From CAYOZN01 sp964408455 (GTDB lineage: Bacteria; Planctomycetota; Phycisphaerae; UBA1845; UTPLA1): a DNA stretch of 64,000 nucleotides. The stretch lies in contig CAYOZN010000003.1 in NCBI GenBank assembly GCA_964408455.1, positions 186,001 through 250,000 of the forward strand, given 5' to 3'. The notes beneath the pieces are model-generated. The model did not search any database. It worked only from the letters and a program-made list of their open reading frames with translations, and was not told where the DNA came from. The translations under genes and the position numbers were made by a program. Positions 16,580-25,795 of this stretch are shown one piece after another. Every line of letters begins with the position of its first letter. Position 1 is the first letter of the stretch.

Positions 16580-19150
16580 TTACTGCTCCGCGCCGTAGAA
16601 GCCGGTATTGACTTCAAGCGGCGGACTGCTTTCGAAAATGTCGCTCTCGGCCATCGTCTGCACGTAGAAACTCGAAGTCTGCATCACGTGCCGGCCGCCG
16701 ACCTTCTCGACGCCCTGGAGAAACTTCGTCGCTCGCTCGGGGAAGCGATAGAACGCCGAAGCCCCCGGCCGCAGGTCGAACGAATATTCGAGGTTGTTGC
16801 CGATCTGGACGGCGTCCCTGGGCTTGGCCACCACGTTTCCGCGATCGTCCACGACCCGTGCCGTCGCGCCATAGGGCAGCACGACGTTGATGAACTGCTT
16901 CATCTTCGGCGAGAAGAAGTCGCCGCATTGCGGACAGTCGTCCGTCTGCAACAGATACCACTCGCTGGGAATCAGCTTCAGCTTGAAAGGCGCCTGCTCG
17001 TCATCGTCGCACGCAAACCCGACGCCGTCTTCGTCGCGATCCCACTGCGTCGGATTCTTCACCGTCGGACAGTTGTCGTCGGCGTCCAGCACGCCGTCAT
17101 TGTCATCGTCAGTGTCGCAAAGGTTGCCCTGACCGTCGCGGTCGGTGTCGGTCTGGTCGGGATCGGCCCACCGCACCAGCGTGAAATCCGGCCCCGGAAT
17201 GAATCGCACGTAGTCCGGGCAGTTATCGCACGCGTCCTGCACGCCGTCCTCGTCGCGATCGCTCTGCGTGGGGTTGGCCGTGAACGGACAACCGTCGATG
17301 TTGTCGGGCACGCCGTCGTTGTCGTCGTCGCCGTCACAGGCATCGCCCTGGCCGTCGCCATCGTTGTCCTCCTGGTACGGGTTCTTGACCCGCGAGCAGT
17401 TGTCAACACCATCGTTCACCCAGTCGCCGTCGTCGTCGCCATCCTCCACGTCGTCGAAGCCGTCGCAGTCGATATCGAGCGCGCCCAGGCCCACGGCGGC
17501 ATAGGCATTGATGACGCTGCAAACGTCGGCCTTCGTGAAGCCGTGTTCGCCGCGGCCGGCCCATTCGCGGGCCAGTGTGACAGTGGCATTGCGCGCGTCC
17601 ATGAAATTCGATGTCGGCGAAAGGCGCCCGGTGAGGACGTAATAGAACAGCTTCGCCACCTTGGCGCGCCCGATGCCGCGCACGGTGACGCCGGCATGGG
17701 TTCCGCCATCCGTCATCAGAAATGCCGCGCGATTCGGAATGCCTGCATTGTCGTGCACGTCCGCCGACGCATTGAATCCCTCGCCCGCGGTGCACTGTGC
17801 CGGCAGCATGTGATCCGGATCGCGACGGGGACCATTGGCCGGATTTGCCATGTCCCGGAAAAATCCGCCCGCCACGCTTTCCCCGATCAGCCAGTTCAAG
17901 TCGAGCATCGAGGCAAACACGTCGGAGTAGTGTTCATCCAGCGCTCCGGGCTGCGGCATGTTGTTGAAGTTTGCCGTCCAGCGCGTGACGGCATGGGTGT
18001 ATTCGTGGGCGAAGATATCCAGCTGCACGAAGCCATTGCTGAACGCCAGCATGTCGCAGCCGGACCGGTACTTGGCGTTTGGCCCGTCACTGAATGCGAC
18101 GTGAACCATGACCTCGAGCTGGGCGTCGTCGCCGTCCCAGCCGCACCGGCCGTAATTGCCGGCAAAATAATCATAGACCTGGTGCGAAAAGTTGTAGGCG
18201 GCGAAACCGTCGGCCGTCGTCGTGGCACACCCTTCAAACACACCGCACCAGCGGCCGTCTTCGTCATACATTTCGTCGTCGGCAGTCTCCCACGGCAGGT
18301 TCCAGCAGGTGCTCGAATCCGTGTTGTTGGCGTGGTTGATGTCGAAATCCTTGTCGCACTCGCGCTCCAGCGATAGCCTCAGCAGCACTTCGCCGGTGTG
18401 GGCATCGACGAAGTATCGCCAGCCGCCGCAAGCTCCCGTTTCACAGCTGGAAGTGACCTGCACCTGCCATGCCAGCAGTGTGACATCGTCGCCGATGCCC
18501 AAGAGCGATCGGTTGAAATAGACCAGCGTGGCGCTGCCGGCCACGTAGCCGCCGGCGTCGCGCTGCGCGATGACGCCGGCCATGGCTCCGTCGATCTCCG
18601 GCGGCGGCAGATCGGGCACGTACGTCAGCCAGTGGCCGTTGGTGGAGGTCAGCATTCCCTCGCGCAGGTGAACGGCCAGCTCCGCCCCGTGGACGACGAC
18701 GCCGTTGTGCTGCTGCATGAAGAAGACGTGATCGCCCGTCTCGTCGGAGTACACACGCCGCGGCACCAGTTGCGAGGCGGGCTCTTCGAGGCGATACAGA
18801 TTGCGAAAGCGCTCGAGGTAAAGCAGCGCCGGCGACACTGGATCTTCCGGATCGCCTGCTTCCGCCGGAAACGTTGCCTCCACGTGGCTTGGCACTTTGC
18901 CGTCGTAATCGACGAAGACGCGCGACGACGACAGCGCCTCCAGCTCCTCCAGTTCCAGACCGGCAGGCGGCGTCTGTGCGAACTCGCCCTCCGAATCGCC
19001 GTCCGGCCCACCCTCGCCGTTTTCATTCGCGTTGCAGGTCTCCCCCTGCGTCAGCGTCTCGCACTCCTCAAGCACCTTGGAGTCGCATGCTGCGAAACAC
19101 GCCAGCGCCGCCAGCGCAAGCGCGCCGGCAATACGGCTTCGAAACTTCAT
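16580..19150 (-). CDS. Thermolysin-like (M4) metallopeptidase lipoprotein with thrombospondin type-3 repeats
   Basis: 856 residues from the ATG ending at 19150. That start gives a lipoprotein signal, MKFRSRIAGALALAALACFA, with lipobox Cys22; starting 28 codons earlier would bury it. Residues about 60-180 look like an FTP/PepSY-type propeptide. The catalytic zinc site is HEYTH (382-386) with E406 in DEHYSD, 24 residues after the first His, the same spacing as thermolysin H142/E166. The late active-site segment is DVHDNAGIPNRAAF. Acidic thrombospondin type-3 calcium repeats follow (about 585-710, DxDxDGxxDxxDNC), then a beta-rich C-terminal domain. Likely a surface-anchored secreted protease. 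A strong terminator follows the gene. Confidence 0.92.
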   Translation of the reverse strand: MKFRSRIAGALALAALACFAACDSKVLEECETLTQGETCNANENGEGGPDGDSEGEFAQTPPAGLELEELEALSSSRVFVDYDGKVPSHVEATFPAEAGDPEDPVSPALLYLERFRNLYRLEEPASQLVPRRVYSDETGDHVFFMQQHNGVVVHGAELAVHLREGMLTSTNGHWLTYVPDLPPPEIDGAMAGVIAQRDAGGYVAGSATLVYFNRSLLGIGDDVTLLAWQVQVTSSCETGACGGWRYFVDAHTGEVLLRLSLERECDKDFDINHANNTDSSTCWNLPWETADDEMYDEDGRWCGVFEGCATTTADGFAAYNFSHQVYDYFAGNYGRCGWDGDDAQLEVMVHVAFSDGPNAKYRSGCDMLAFSNGFVQLDIFAHEYTHAVTRWTANFNNMPQPGALDEHYSDVFASMLDLNWLIGESVAGGFFRDMANPANGPRRDPDHMLPAQCTAGEGFNASADVHDNAGIPNRAAFLMTDGGTHAGVTVRGIGRAKVAKLFYYVLTGRLSPTSNFMDARNATVTLAREWAGRGEHGFTKADVCSVINAYAAVGLGALDIDCDGFDDVEDGDDDGDWVNDGVDNCSRVKNPYQEDNDGDGQGDACDGDDDNDGVPDNIDGCPFTANPTQSDRDEDGVQDACDNCPDYVRFIPGPDFTLVRWADPDQTDTDRDGQGNLCDTDDDNDGVLDADDNCPTVKNPTQWDRDEDGVGFACDDDEQAPFKLKLIPSEWYLLQTDDCPQCGDFFSPKMKQFINVVLPYGATARVVDDRGNVVAKPRDAVQIGNNLEYSFDLRPGASAFYRFPERATKFLQGVEKVGGRHVMQTSSFYVQTMAESDIFESSPPLEVNTGFYGAEQ

Positions 19151-19504
19151 GTAAGTCACGGCTGTCTCCCTTGCTTGCGAGGCAAGCGGCTGAACGCCGC
19201 CGCGACGGCTACCACCCCGGCGCGGCGACTCCATCCATCAGCGGAAACAGCCGCATGCGCCGCCGCGCGGGGCGCTGCGTAGCGGCCGACCGTGCGCGCA
19301 ACTTAAGAAGGGAAATGAACTTGTGGCGGCCGAGAGAATGAGCCGTTCGTTCGTCTGGCAACGAAGGCTGCCGACGTCCCCCCGCAAAACGGACGCACGC
19401 CGGGCCGAAATGGAGATCGAGCCGGAAGTTCAGCAACTGGCTGGGACACGAGAAGATTTTTGGCGCCGGCCGTGCGCTGCCATCCCCTCCGGTGGCAGTT
19501 CTGA
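19151..19504. other. Intergenic region between recA and the metalloprotease gene
   Basis: About 350 bp. It should contain the recA transcript end and the metalloprotease promoter. A weak CTGCCA/TGGCAG hairpin lies just after recA (about 19478-19499). No gene is supported. Confidence 0.35.
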
Positions 19505-20755
19505 TCACGCCCGCGCCCGCGCCGCGGGCTTCTTCCCGAACGTAGCCTTCGGCTTCGCGCGTTCGGCCGGTGCAGACTTGCTTGCCGGTGGGGCGGCACT
19601 CGTCTCCAACTCGATGTCTGCCTCGTCATCGTCGCCCGACGCATCATTCGACGCGGCCTTTGCCGCCTTCGCATCCTTGGCCGCCTTCACCGCCGGGCTG
19701 TCGCCGCCGCCGGCCAGCGCCCCGGTCAGGCCACTGGCATCCAGAATCTTCCGGCGGATTTCCTCGAACAGCGGTTCGTTGTCCTCCAGGTAGCGCTTCG
19801 CATTCTCCCGCCCCTGGCCGAGCTGAATCTGGCCGTAGCGGAACCACGCCCCCTGTTTCTCGACGATGCCGTGCTTGACGCCCAGATCAAGCAGATCGCC
19901 CGAGCGGCTGATGCCGTTTTCGAACATGATGTCGAACTGGGCATCGCGAAACGGCGGGGCCACCTTGTTCTTCACCACGCGGGCCCGCACCTGGTTGCCC
20001 ATGACATTCTCGCCCTCCTTGATCGACGCGACGCGCCGCACGTCAATGCGGACCGAGCTGTAGAACTTCAGCGCCCGGCCGCCCGGCGTCGTCTCCGGAT
20101 TGCCGAACATGACGCCGATCTTCTCGCGTATCTGGTTAATGAAGATGACGATGCAGCGGCTCTTGGCGATGCCGGCCGTCAGCTTTCGCAGGGCCTGGCT
20201 CATGAGCCGCGCCTGGGCGCCGACCTGCGCCTGGCCCATCTCGCCCTCCAGCTCGGCCTTGGGTATCAGCGCGGCAACCGAGTCCACCACGATCACATCG
20301 ACCGCGTTTGAGCGCACCAGCATGTCGGTAATCTCGAGCGCCTGCTCGCCCCCATCCGGCTGGGAGACCAGCAGCGTCTCCGGATTGACGCCGTTGCGCT
20401 TCATCCAGCTGGGATCCAGGGCGTGCTCGGCATCGACGAAGGCGCAAACGCCGTTCAACTTCTGGGCGCTGGCGACCACGTTGAGGGCCAGGGTGGTCTT
20501 GCCGCTCGACTCGGGGCCGAAGATCTCCACCACGCGGCCGCGGGGAATGCCGAAGCCGCCCAGGGCCATGTCGAGCGACAACGCGCCGGTGCTGATGGCA
20601 TCTTTCGCCGGAGGGGCGTTGCCATCCATCTGCATGATGGCACCCTTGCCATAGGCCCGCTCGATCTGCTGCAATGCCCGGTCCAGGGCCTGCTGCCGCT
20701 TGGCGGCGTTGCCCGAGCCGGCGGATTCGCCGCTGGAAGAATCTGACTTGGCCAT
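19505..20755 (-). CDS. recA: Recombinase A
   Basis: Forms ATP-dependent filaments on ssDNA for strand exchange and, in most bacteria, SOS induction. 416 residues from the ATG ending at 20755, with GGAG eight bases upstream. Walker A is GPESSGKTT (80-88), Walker B VIVVDSVAALIP, and the family signature ALKFYSSVRIDVRR and L2-region residues are intact. After the conserved core there is a roughly 75-residue low-complexity tail rich in Ala, Lys, Asp and Pro that ends strongly basic (GKKPAARARA). Most RecA tails are short and acidic. Monocistronic. Confidence 0.97.
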   Translation of the reverse strand: MAKSDSSSGESAGSGNAAKRQQALDRALQQIERAYGKGAIMQMDGNAPPAKDAISTGALSLDMALGGFGIPRGRVVEIFGPESSGKTTLALNVVASAQKLNGVCAFVDAEHALDPSWMKRNGVNPETLLVSQPDGGEQALEITDMLVRSNAVDVIVVDSVAALIPKAELEGEMGQAQVGAQARLMSQALRKLTAGIAKSRCIVIFINQIREKIGVMFGNPETTPGGRALKFYSSVRIDVRRVASIKEGENVMGNQVRARVVKNKVAPPFRDAQFDIMFENGISRSGDLLDLGVKHGIVEKQGAWFRYGQIQLGQGRENAKRYLEDNEPLFEEIRRKILDASGLTGALAGGGDSPAVKAAKDAKAAKAASNDASGDDDEADIELETSAAPPASKSAPAERAKPKATFGKKPAARARA

Positions 20756-20846
20756 GATGGAAGCTCCTGCAGTTCGTTTTCGCCGCCCGGCGCCAGCCGC
20801 ATGCACGGCGACCGGCGGGCTGGCGCAATCGCGCCTTTCCGATCCT

Positions 20847-20875
20847 ATCATGCCACGTTCATCGGCCCGGAGCAA
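20847..20875 (-). promoter_or_regulatory. Candidate recA promoter
   Basis: Reading the minus strand: TTGCTC (20875-20870), a 17-bp spacer, CATGAT (20852-20847). The hexamers are only moderate matches. Just upstream, CGAACATTTTCC (20899-20888) resembles one half of a Gram-positive-type LexA box; I do not rely on it. Confidence 0.35.
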
Positions 20876-21133
20876 GGACTTTTTTTAGGAAAATGTTCGG
20901 TACCCGGCCGGCGATGGTAACGCCTAATGGATGCCTAACTTGCGACAAGTCCATTTTTCGCTCGGAGTAAGCAATCCGGGCGGGCGAGATCCGGTCGATT
21001 CTCTTTCAACATACCGGCGTCGGTCCCGCCGCGACCGGCGTATCCGGACCTGTCCCAGGCCTGCGTCACGTCCGTCACGGGTATCGCCGCCGTTCGGCAC
21101 CCGGCCCGGTTGGATTACAATACCCACCAAGCC
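20876..21133. other. Divergent gap between recA and the GNAT gene
   Basis: Counting from the recA start codon this stretch is 378 bp. Apart from the recA promoter candidate I see only a T7 run (20880-20886) and no gene. Confidence 0.35.
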
Positions 21134-21787
21134 ATGGCGCGCGAAAAACGACATTTCGACATCGACATCGTAGATCTGGCGGAGCACCACGTCGCCGAGA
21201 CGGCCCGCATCCATGCCGCCTGCTTTCCGGACAAGCTGGAGACGCTGCTTGGCCTGAGCTGCATCGAGGATTGTCTTCGCCGGCGCTACATCCAGCCTCA
21301 CGGCGACTGCTACTGCCGCGTCGCCGTCAGCCGCGACAACGGCCGCGTCGCGGCGTATTGTCACGCCGAGCGCTTCAAGGGTGGCAGCGGTCTGGCCAAC
21401 GCGTTTCTTCGGCCCGACATTGCCAAAGCGCACCTGTGGCGCAGCGGATGGATGCGACCCAAAGTCTGGCTGTGGCTGCTGCGGCGCGTGTGGGCACGGT
21501 TGTTCTCCAGGCCCGGCAACGAGGGCGACACGCTCAGCGTGCGCGACGACTGGGAAGTCGCCAAGATGCTGGGCATCCATCCGGACTATCGCGGCGGCAA
21601 CGTGGGAATAGACCTGATGCTGGACAACGAGGCCGAAGCACGCAAACGCGGCTCGAAGCGCATCTGCGGTCTGGTCGAACAGAACAACATCAAGGCGGAA
21701 AAGCTGTACAAGTCCATCGGATGGGTGCGCACCACCGAGAACAGCACGCACTGGAAGGTGTTCGCGATGCACCGCGAGTTGGAATGA
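21134..21787 (+). CDS. GNAT-family N-acetyltransferase
   Basis: 217 residues from ATG 21134; a TTG at 21110 is possible. Transfers an acetyl group from acetyl-CoA to an unknown amine. The GNAT core is in the C-terminal half: motif A VAKMLGIHPDYRGGNVGIDL (V-x-P-x-x-R-G-x-x-hydrophobic-G variant), followed by motif B with VEQNNIKAEKLYKSIGW. The N-terminal 130 residues include an Arg/Trp-rich helix (WLWLLRRVWARLF) that may be membrane-proximal. It lies upstream of a glycosyltransferase, separated by an inverted array of short repeats, so a role in sugar acetylation is possible but not shown. Confidence 0.8.
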   Translation: MAREKRHFDIDIVDLAEHHVAETARIHAACFPDKLETLLGLSCIEDCLRRRYIQPHGDCYCRVAVSRDNGRVAAYCHAERFKGGSGLANAFLRPDIAKAHLWRSGWMRPKVWLWLLRRVWARLFSRPGNEGDTLSVRDDWEVAKMLGIHPDYRGGNVGIDLMLDNEAEARKRGSKRICGLVEQNNIKAEKLYKSIGWVRTTENSTHWKVFAMHRELE

Positions 21788-21840
21788 GGAATGCGAAAAT
21801 GCAAAATGAAAAATGCTGAATGCTGAATGTTGAATGAAGG
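21781..21840 (+). repeat. Left arm of GAATGCT-type short repeats
   Basis: Degenerate tandem units of 7-8 bp (AATGCTGA / AATGTTGA / AATGCGAA) start at the end of the GNAT gene. The complementary array (CATTCAGC units) lies 95 bp to the right, so the two could pair. Confidence 0.6.
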
Positions 21841-21935
21841 ACGATGTAGGACAACATGATATACAGTAGTCTACACCAACAAAGCAACAAACTCCGTCGC
21901 CCATTCGAGCTCGGCAATGCGTTGATACGAACTCT

Positions 21936-22026
21936 GCATTCAGCATTCCACATTCAACATTTTGCCTTCAGCATTCGGAATTCTGCATCAATCATTCAGC
22001 ACTCATCATTCAGCATTCGCCATTAA
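21936..22026 (-). repeat. Right arm of the inverted short-repeat pair
   Basis: Repeated CATTCAGCATTC-type units, the reverse complement of the left array, ending seven bases before the glycosyltransferase start codon at 22033. The arrays are A/T-rich compared with flanking genes. Confidence 0.6.
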
Positions 22027-22032
22027 TCCCCC

Positions 22033-23268
22033 ATGCACGTCGCCTACATTCACCAGCATTTCGCCACCCGCCAGGCCGCCTCCGGAACGCGATCGTACGA
22101 GATGAGCCGCTCGCTGATTGCCGCCGGTCATCGCGTCAGCATGATCTGCGGCGTAAACGATGCCACCGATCGTGCGCTCGAACACAGCCAGCGCATCAAC
22201 GAAATGGAGATCGACGGCATCCGCGTCTATTGCATCGCCGAGCGTTACGAAAACAAGATGGGCTTTGCGCGGCGCATCTGGTCCTTCTTCAGCTTTGCCC
22301 GGACCGCCGCCCGCATCGTCGCCGATCTCGACGCCGACCTCGTCTTTGCCACTTCCACGCCGCTGACCGTCGGCATTCCCGGCATGCGCGGCTCGCGCCG
22401 CCTCGGCGTACCCTTCGTGTTTGAAGTGCGCGATCTCTGGCCCGACGTGCCGGTCGCGCTCGGCGTGCTCAAGAGCCGCACGCTCATCTGGTCGGCACGC
22501 CGGCTGGAACGGAAGATTTACAGCCGGGCCAGCCGCATCATCGCCCTGTCTCCGGGTATGGCCGACGGCATTCGCCGCACGGGTTATCCCGGCGAGCGTG
22601 TGGCGATGATTCCCAACAGTTGCGATCTGGACCTGTTCGTGCCCACCGACAAGCCGCTCGAGGACGCGCGATTCGGACCCGCGGGCGAGTTGAAGCTCGT
22701 CTTCACCGGCGCACACGGCCTGGCCAACGGGCTCGATGCCGTCGTCGACGCCGCCGCCGAGTTGAAACGCCGCGGTGAAACCGGAATTCGGTTCATCTTC
22801 ATCGGTCAGGGCGGGCAGCGCGACCGCCTCATCCAGCGCTGCCGCGCCGAGGGCCTGCAGGACTACACCACGTGGCTGACGTTCATCTCCAAGCTCGAAC
22901 TGGCCCGGCATCTGCCGCGCATGGACGTGGGCATGATGATTCTCAAAAACGCGCCGGACTTCTACTACGGCACCTCGCCCAACAAATTTTTCGACTACAT
23001 CGCCAGCGGCCTGCCGGTCATCAACAACTACCCCGGATGGGTCGCCGACATGATCAACGAATACGGCTGCGGCATCGCCGTCGCGCCGGACGATCCGTCG
23101 GCCTTCGCCGACGCCGTCGTTCAGCTTCGCGACGATCCGGATGGCCGCCGTCGCATGGGCGCCCGCGCGCGTCAACTGGCCGAGGATCGGTTCGACCGCC
23201 GCGAACTCGGTCGGCGCTTCGTCGGCGTGCTGGAAGAAGCCCACCGGAACGGCGCCGCCGGCTCATAA
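22033..23268 (+). CDS. GT4-family glycosyltransferase (WbuB-like)
   Basis: 411 residues; transfers a sugar from a nucleotide sugar to an envelope glycan acceptor. It has the GT-B layout. The N-terminal Rossmann half starts MHVAYIHQHFATRQAASGTR, with FEVRDLWPDVPVALG near 136, typical of WbuB/WcaI-like enzymes. The C-terminal half carries LVFTGAHGLANGLD, the usual strand after the linker, and the donor-binding SPNKFFDYIASGLPVI (E replaced by D in the family's E-x7-E motif region). No transmembrane segments. A single gene with no polysaccharide cluster around it, so the product is unknown. Confidence 0.88.
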   Translation: MHVAYIHQHFATRQAASGTRSYEMSRSLIAAGHRVSMICGVNDATDRALEHSQRINEMEIDGIRVYCIAERYENKMGFARRIWSFFSFARTAARIVADLDADLVFATSTPLTVGIPGMRGSRRLGVPFVFEVRDLWPDVPVALGVLKSRTLIWSARRLERKIYSRASRIIALSPGMADGIRRTGYPGERVAMIPNSCDLDLFVPTDKPLEDARFGPAGELKLVFTGAHGLANGLDAVVDAAAELKRRGETGIRFIFIGQGGQRDRLIQRCRAEGLQDYTTWLTFISKLELARHLPRMDVGMMILKNAPDFYYGTSPNKFFDYIASGLPVINNYPGWVADMINEYGCGIAVAPDDPSAFADAVVQLRDDPDGRRRMGARARQLAEDRFDRRELGRRFVGVLEEAHRNGAAGS

Positions 23269-23680
23269 TCGTCGCGCCATCGCCGCCGCCGATGCCACCC
23301 GCCTGATATACAGCGGCCGAAAAACCGTACAGCTACCGGACGTGCGCAGGAATATGCGTCCGCCTGGCAAAAAGGTTCTGGCATATCGCGTTCGCATTTG
23401 GCACATTCTCCTATGACCAGATCGATCGCCGCGCACGAACGCGGCGGCAGGCCGAAGCATGCGGCCTGAAGCCGGCGCACCTGGATGCGCCATACGCCTC
23501 GCACAACCAATGCGGGTCTTCAGAATCACGACGTCCGTCACGAGGACATCGGGGCCGGGTTCTGAGAAATCAGGGCAGTTGCTTCACGATCGCAGTGCGC
23601 CGCCGTTGCGGCCGTCGACACTGCGTCGGCAAGCCATGCCTTGAACGGGCGGTTTCAGGCGTTCGCAGGGAGCACGCAGC
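23269..23680. other. Intergenic region before the beta-helix surface protein
   Basis: 412 bp. A GGCCG/CGGCC hairpin near 23452-23468 could end the glycosyltransferase transcript. The remainder should hold the promoter of the surface protein. I checked for sigma-54 elements: two TGGCA motifs are present, but without a correctly spaced GC. Confidence 0.35.
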
Positions 23681-25687
23681 ATGTTTCGCATCCGCAGATC
23701 GGTCGTCGCGCTGGTTTTCGCGCTTTCCATCACGGCATTACCCTCGCGCGCCGACGTCTTCGACGTCGCGGATGGTGATGTTGCCGCGCTCGTCGCAGCC
23801 ATTCAGGCCGCCAACAACAACTCCGTCGCCGATACAATCAACCTGGCCAGCAACGGGCTTTATTCGCTGACCACCGTCGCCGACGCCGGCACCGGCCCGA
23901 CCGGCCTGCCGGGCGTTCGCAGCTTGATCACGATCAACGGCAACGGCTCGGTCATCGAGCGCGGCGAAGGCGCGCCGGCCAACTTGCGCATCTTCCGCAT
24001 CCAGACGTCCGGCAAGCTGTTTCTCAACAATCTCGAAGTGCGAAATGGCGTGGCCACGTCCAACTCCACCGGCAGCCTCGGCGGCGGCGCTTACCTGGCC
24101 GGCGGAACGCTGACGCTGACCAACTGCACCTTTGCCGATAATCACGCCGTCGTTGGCGGGGCGATCTACCAGGTCAACGGCACCCTCACTCTGTTGAACA
24201 GCACCATCAGCGGCAATACGGCGACGCAGGCCGGCGGCATCTTCTCGGATGGCATGCTCAATCTGACCAGCGTGACGCTCACCAACAACTCCGCCACCGA
24301 TCGCTGCGGCGGCCTCGATGCCTCCGGTGTGGCATCCAACAAGGCCGTCAGCGTCGCCAATTCCATCCTTGCCGGCAACAGTGCCCCGACCAGCCCCGAC
24401 GTGGACCTGGTCGGCAGCGTGAGTTCGGCAGGCTACAACCTGGTGGGCGATGCCGGCACGACGGACGGCTGGAACGCCGACGACATGCTCGGCGATGCGA
24501 ATGCGCCGATCGATCCCATGCTGGGGCCGCTTCAGCTCAACGACGGTCTCACGTCCACGCACGAACTGATGCCCGGCAGCCCGGCGGTCGACGCCATTCA
24601 GGCCGAGGAGAATGGATGCGGCACCACGCTCGTCACCGATCAATGTGGCAGCGCCCGGCCGGTCGGCGGCGGCTGCGATATCGGATCGTTCGAATTGCAA
24701 CTCACGGCGCCCGAGGCCCACTGCCAGAATGTATCTGTTGACGCCGGCGGCGACTGCATGGGCGCGGTCACGCCGCAGATGGTCGACAACGGTTCTTCTG
24801 TCGACCCGAACTGCGGTCCGGCGCAGCTCAGCCTCGATCCCGCCGGGCCCTATGCCGTCGGTGACACCGTCGTGACGCTCACCGTCACGGATTCCTGCGG
24901 ACAAAGCGCCAGCTGCACGGCCACCATCACGGTCACGGCCGTTGCCGCGGCGACGTGCCCGGAAGACATGACGCTTCGGCCGACGATGCCCTCCGGCGCC
25001 GCGGTCAATTTCGACCTGGAGAATGGCGACGATTGCGGCGGCGGTTCGCCGCCCGCCGGTTGCAGCGTCGCCTCCGGCGATGTGCTGCCCATCGGCTCGA
25101 CCACGGAGGTGCAGTGCACGTCGGCCGGCGGCCAGACGTGTACGTTTACGGTCCACGTGCAGACGCTGCCGGAGGCGGTGTGCTCGCTGATCGACGGCGT
25201 GCATGGCCTGGAAGACGACGGCGTCCTGCGCCACCAGAGGGCCAAGCTGCTGATCGCCAAGCTGAAGAGCGCAAAGCACAAGTTCAAGAAGGGCAAGCTG
25301 GAAGCGGGCTGCGGCAAGCTGACGGCATTTGGCAACAAGCTGAACGCGCTGGTCAAGGCGGGCCTGCTGTCGGAAGAACTGGCCCAGCCGCTGCTGACGG
25401 CCGCCGCCGAGATTCAGAACGCCGCCTGCGGAAGCGATCCCGATCCGGATGATGGTGATGGGGATGGCGACAATGGCGGCGATGAGGGTGGGGAGGGCGA
25501 AGACGGCGACAGCGGCAGCGGCGGCGATGATGAAGATGGAAATTCGTCGGAAAACGAAAACGGCGAGAAGGGCCCCGCCCTGCCGGAAGAGATCGACGTC
25601 AAATGCGGCGCGCAGGGAGCGACTGTGATCTTGATGCCGCTCGCCATGTTGGCCATCGGTCATGCCCGACGGCCAAGGCGCTCCTGA
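23681..25687 (+). CDS. Secreted beta-helix protein with HYR-like domain, acidic linker and C-terminal anchor
   Basis: 668 residues with GGGAG before the ATG. The signal peptide is VVALVFALSITALPSRA. Residues about 30-340 are parallel beta-helix repeats (LTLTNCTFADNHAVVGGAIY). They end in the hallmark 'choice-of-anchor Q' stretch: GSPAVDA, then DQCGSARPVGGGCDIGSFE. HYR/Ig-like Cys-containing repeats follow (about 345-500), then a Lys-rich helical segment and a long Asp/Glu/Gly linker. The extreme C-terminus is CGAQG, a hydrophobic stretch and RRPRRS, the tripartite plan of exosortase- or rhombosortase-type sorting tags. Likely a surface adhesin or carbohydrate-contacting protein. A terminator follows. 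Confidence 0.85.
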   Translation: MFRIRRSVVALVFALSITALPSRADVFDVADGDVAALVAAIQAANNNSVADTINLASNGLYSLTTVADAGTGPTGLPGVRSLITINGNGSVIERGEGAPANLRIFRIQTSGKLFLNNLEVRNGVATSNSTGSLGGGAYLAGGTLTLTNCTFADNHAVVGGAIYQVNGTLTLLNSTISGNTATQAGGIFSDGMLNLTSVTLTNNSATDRCGGLDASGVASNKAVSVANSILAGNSAPTSPDVDLVGSVSSAGYNLVGDAGTTDGWNADDMLGDANAPIDPMLGPLQLNDGLTSTHELMPGSPAVDAIQAEENGCGTTLVTDQCGSARPVGGGCDIGSFELQLTAPEAHCQNVSVDAGGDCMGAVTPQMVDNGSSVDPNCGPAQLSLDPAGPYAVGDTVVTLTVTDSCGQSASCTATITVTAVAAATCPEDMTLRPTMPSGAAVNFDLENGDDCGGGSPPAGCSVASGDVLPIGSTTEVQCTSAGGQTCTFTVHVQTLPEAVCSLIDGVHGLEDDGVLRHQRAKLLIAKLKSAKHKFKKGKLEAGCGKLTAFGNKLNALVKAGLLSEELAQPLLTAAAEIQNAACGSDPDPDDGDGDGDNGGDEGGEGEDGDSGSGGDDEDGNSSENENGEKGPALPEEIDVKCGAQGATVILMPLAMLAIGHARRPRRS

Positions 25688-25713
25688 AAACAAAACCAAC
25701 CGATCCATCAATG

Positions 25714-25746
25714 AGAGCTTGAGCGTCGCTCAAGCTCTTTCGTTTT
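25714..25746 (+). terminator. Intrinsic terminator of the beta-helix gene
   Basis: AGAGCTTGAGC and its complement (25714-25724 with 25728-25738) form a tight hairpin followed by a T-rich tail (TTTCGTTTT), 27 nt after the stop. Confidence 0.85.
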
Positions 25747-25795
25747 CGCCATCGCTCGCCGTGTTTACGTTCCTGCCGCGGCACACTCGGGGTTT

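Noticed and set aside
17040..17460. Tandem DNA repeats in the metalloprotease gene
   Set aside because: They encode thrombospondin type-3 calcium repeats (protein-level repeats).
16394..18376. A 660-codon plus-strand open frame
   Set aside because: Antisense to the thermolysin-like gene with HEYTH and TSP3 repeats; its own product has valine-rich low complexity caused by the opposite-strand Asp codons.
23380..23420. Second sigma-54 promoter before the beta-helix gene (two TGGCA motifs)
   Set aside because: The GG-to-GC spacing is wrong in both cases.
25440..25560. GATGGNGATGG-like DNA repeat
   Set aside because: It is the coding sequence of the Asp/Glu/Gly-rich linker of the beta-helix protein, not an independent repeat element.
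23738..25711. A 657-codon minus-strand open frame
   Set aside because: Antisense to the beta-helix surface protein.
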